Shown one piece after another: positions 62,894-64,000 of a stretch of DNA of 64,000 bases. Positions within the stretch are counted from its first letter, which is position 1, and every line of letters starts with the position of its first letter. This DNA comes from Flavobacteria bacterium GWA2_35_26 (GTDB lineage Bacteria; Bacteroidota; Bacteroidia; Flavobacteriales; Flavobacteriaceae), in the NCBI GenBank assembly GCA_001800905.1, contig MGWH01000003.1, forward strand, positions 62,001-126,000, in the 5' to 3' direction. A program made the translations under genes and the position numbers. The notes under the pieces were generated by a model that made no database searches, was not told the origin of the DNA, and saw nothing but the letters and a program-made list of their open reading frames with translations.

Positions 62894-64000
62894 ATGGAAA
62901 AGCGTAAATTAAGTACCACCGAAATCTGGACAATGAGTTTTGGATTTTTGGGGATACAAATGGGATTTGCATTGCAAAATGCTAATGCAAGCCGAATTCT
63001 TCAAATTTTTGGTGCCGATGTGCACGAACTCTCCTGGTTTTGGATTATTGCACCCTTGATGGGTTTAATTGTGCAACCAATAATTGGTTACTACAGCGAT
63101 AAAACTTGGGGGCGATTTGGAAGAAGAAAACCATTTTTCTTTGCAGGTGCCATATTAGCTTCTATTGGATTAATCTTAATGCCTCAAGCCGAAATTTTTA
63201 TTGCTGTACTTCCTGCTCTATGGGTGGGTGCGGGTATGTTAATGATCATGGATGCCTCGTTCAACATTGCCATGGAACCTTTCAGAGCTTTAGTAGGCGA
63301 CAACCTAAGAACAGATCAAAGAACTGCCGGATTTAGTGTACAAACGGCCTTAATAGGATTTGGAGCAGTTATTGGATCTTTACTTCCCTATACTTTAACC
63401 AATTATTTTGGCGTATCCAATAAAAACGAAGATGGCGGTGTGCCCTACAATTTAATCTTATCCTTTATCATTGGTGCTATCGTATTAGTAGGATCCGTAA
63501 TGATTTCTATTTTTAGTACCAAAGAATATTCTCCTGAAGAATTGGCTCAATTTGCTGATGAAAAACCGGAATCGGACAAAGAATCAAGTATTTTTGATTT
63601 AATTGACGATTTCAAAAAAATGCCTTCTACGATGAGACAATTGGCATTTGTACAGTTCTTCTCATGGTTTGGACTATTTGGTATGTGGGTATTTACTACT
63701 CCAGCCATTGCGCATCATATTTATGGATTACCTATTAATGACAATTCAAGCGATGTCTATCAAACCGCAGGGGAATGGGTAGGTGTATTATTTGGAGTCT
63801 ATAACTTAGTTTCAACATTTTATGCTTTTGCTTTGCCTTATATAGCCAAACAAATTGGAAGAAAATCAACTCACGCAATCTCATTAACAATTGGTGGTCT
63901 TGGGTTAATATCAATGTATTTTATGCCAAATGAAAATTGGTTAATTCTTTCCATGATCGCAGTAGGAATTGCTTGGGCAAGTATTTTATCTATGCCATTT
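62894..64000 (+). CDS. MFS sugar transporter (maltose/sucrose-type, SLC45-like), cut by window end
   Basis: 369 codons are open to the last base, so the 3' end lies outside. About nine to ten membrane segments are visible. The start MEKRKLSTTEIWTMSFGFLG is followed by FGFLGIQMGFALQNANASRI, IAPLMGLIVQPIIGYYSDK and TWGRFGRRKPFF (the loop 2-3 motif) and MEPFRALVGDNL, which are typical of the glycoside/disaccharide MFS group that includes SLC45. It would import maltose or short maltodextrins from the periplasm, beside LacI and SusCD. Confidence 0.92.
   Translation, partial: MEKRKLSTTEIWTMSFGFLGIQMGFALQNANASRILQIFGADVHELSWFWIIAPLMGLIVQPIIGYYSDKTWGRFGRRKPFFFAGAILASIGLILMPQAEIFIAVLPALWVGAGMLMIMDASFNIAMEPFRALVGDNLRTDQRTAGFSVQTALIGFGAVIGSLLPYTLTNYFGVSNKNEDGGVPYNLILSFIIGAIVLVGSVMISIFSTKEYSPEELAQFADEKPESDKESSIFDLIDDFKKMPSTMRQLAFVQFFSWFGLFGMWVFTTPAIAHHIYGLPINDNSSDVYQTAGEWVGVLFGVYNLVSTFYAFALPYIAKQIGRKSTHAISLTIGGLGLISMYFMPNENWLILSMIAVGIAWASILSMPF

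Noticed and set aside
1-64000. CRISPR array, prophage or defence island
   Set aside because: No regularly spaced repeats, integrase, phage structural genes or known defence genes were seen.

Overview
The window comes from a low-GC member of the Bacteroidota, almost certainly Flavobacterium or a close relative. The signs are TAnnTTTG promoter -7 boxes, a PorT/SprT protein, a TamL lipoprotein, a GYDIA-family GHMP kinase next to HMG-CoA reductase, POT peptide transporters beside a DPP-IV peptidase, a type IX secretion C-terminal domain on a glycoside hydrolase, and a SusC/SusD starch locus. No species-level marker (rRNA) is present.

Layout. 1-6575: end of etfB, etfA, a bifunctional-nuclease-family protein, a secreted amidohydrolase, thyA, folA, a gene-free stretch of about 400 bp, then ubiE/menG and porT. 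6579-14941: a SpoU-type RNA methyltransferase divergent from tamL, then fbaA, accD, a convergent MacB-like permease, and purH. 14995-20571: the rod-shape operon mreB-mreC-mreD-mrdA(PBP2)-rodA, closed by a strong bidirectional terminator. 20640-27100: prc-type protease, a small membrane protein, lpxB, comEC and a secreted thioredoxin-like protein. 27140-32607: two tandem POT peptide transporters and a DPP-IV-like peptidase, a peptide-utilisation unit. 32784-35021: HMG-CoA reductase and a GYDIA kinase (mevalonate branch). 35098-40125: a large periplasmic prolyl isomerase, a small membrane protein, lptC, an outer-membrane protein and coaX, all on the minus strand. 40224-40296: tRNA-Phe(GAA) with a clear promoter and terminator.

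40547-51480 is the most system-like part. It holds an InsA-like zinc-ribbon/HTH protein, an outer-membrane porin, an MHS-type MFS transporter with a large hydrophilic insertion, a 73-aa DUF6814-like membrane protein, a 64-aa membrane protein, a histidine kinase whose sensor is a whole sodium/solute-symporter-like domain (CbrA-like), a receiver-only response regulator, a propionyl-CoA-synthetase-like ligase and acetyl-CoA synthetase. Together these look like sensing, uptake and activation of short-chain carboxylates such as acetate or propionate. The response regulator has no DNA-binding domain, so the InsA-like protein is an attractive but unproven candidate for the output or a local regulator.

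51565-64000 is a starch/maltodextrin utilisation locus. On the minus strand it runs susC, susD, a susE-like gene, an extracellular GH13 enzyme with a CBM48-like module and a T9SS sorting domain, and a small lipoprotein. Divergent from it are a LacI-family regulator and an MFS sugar transporter cut by the window end. Repeated AACGATTTC/AAAACG motifs overlap the predicted susC promoter, and hairpins separate the susCD, susE and GH13 parts.

Most of the window is ordinary core genome. I found no CRISPR array, prophage, complete insertion sequence or defence island.
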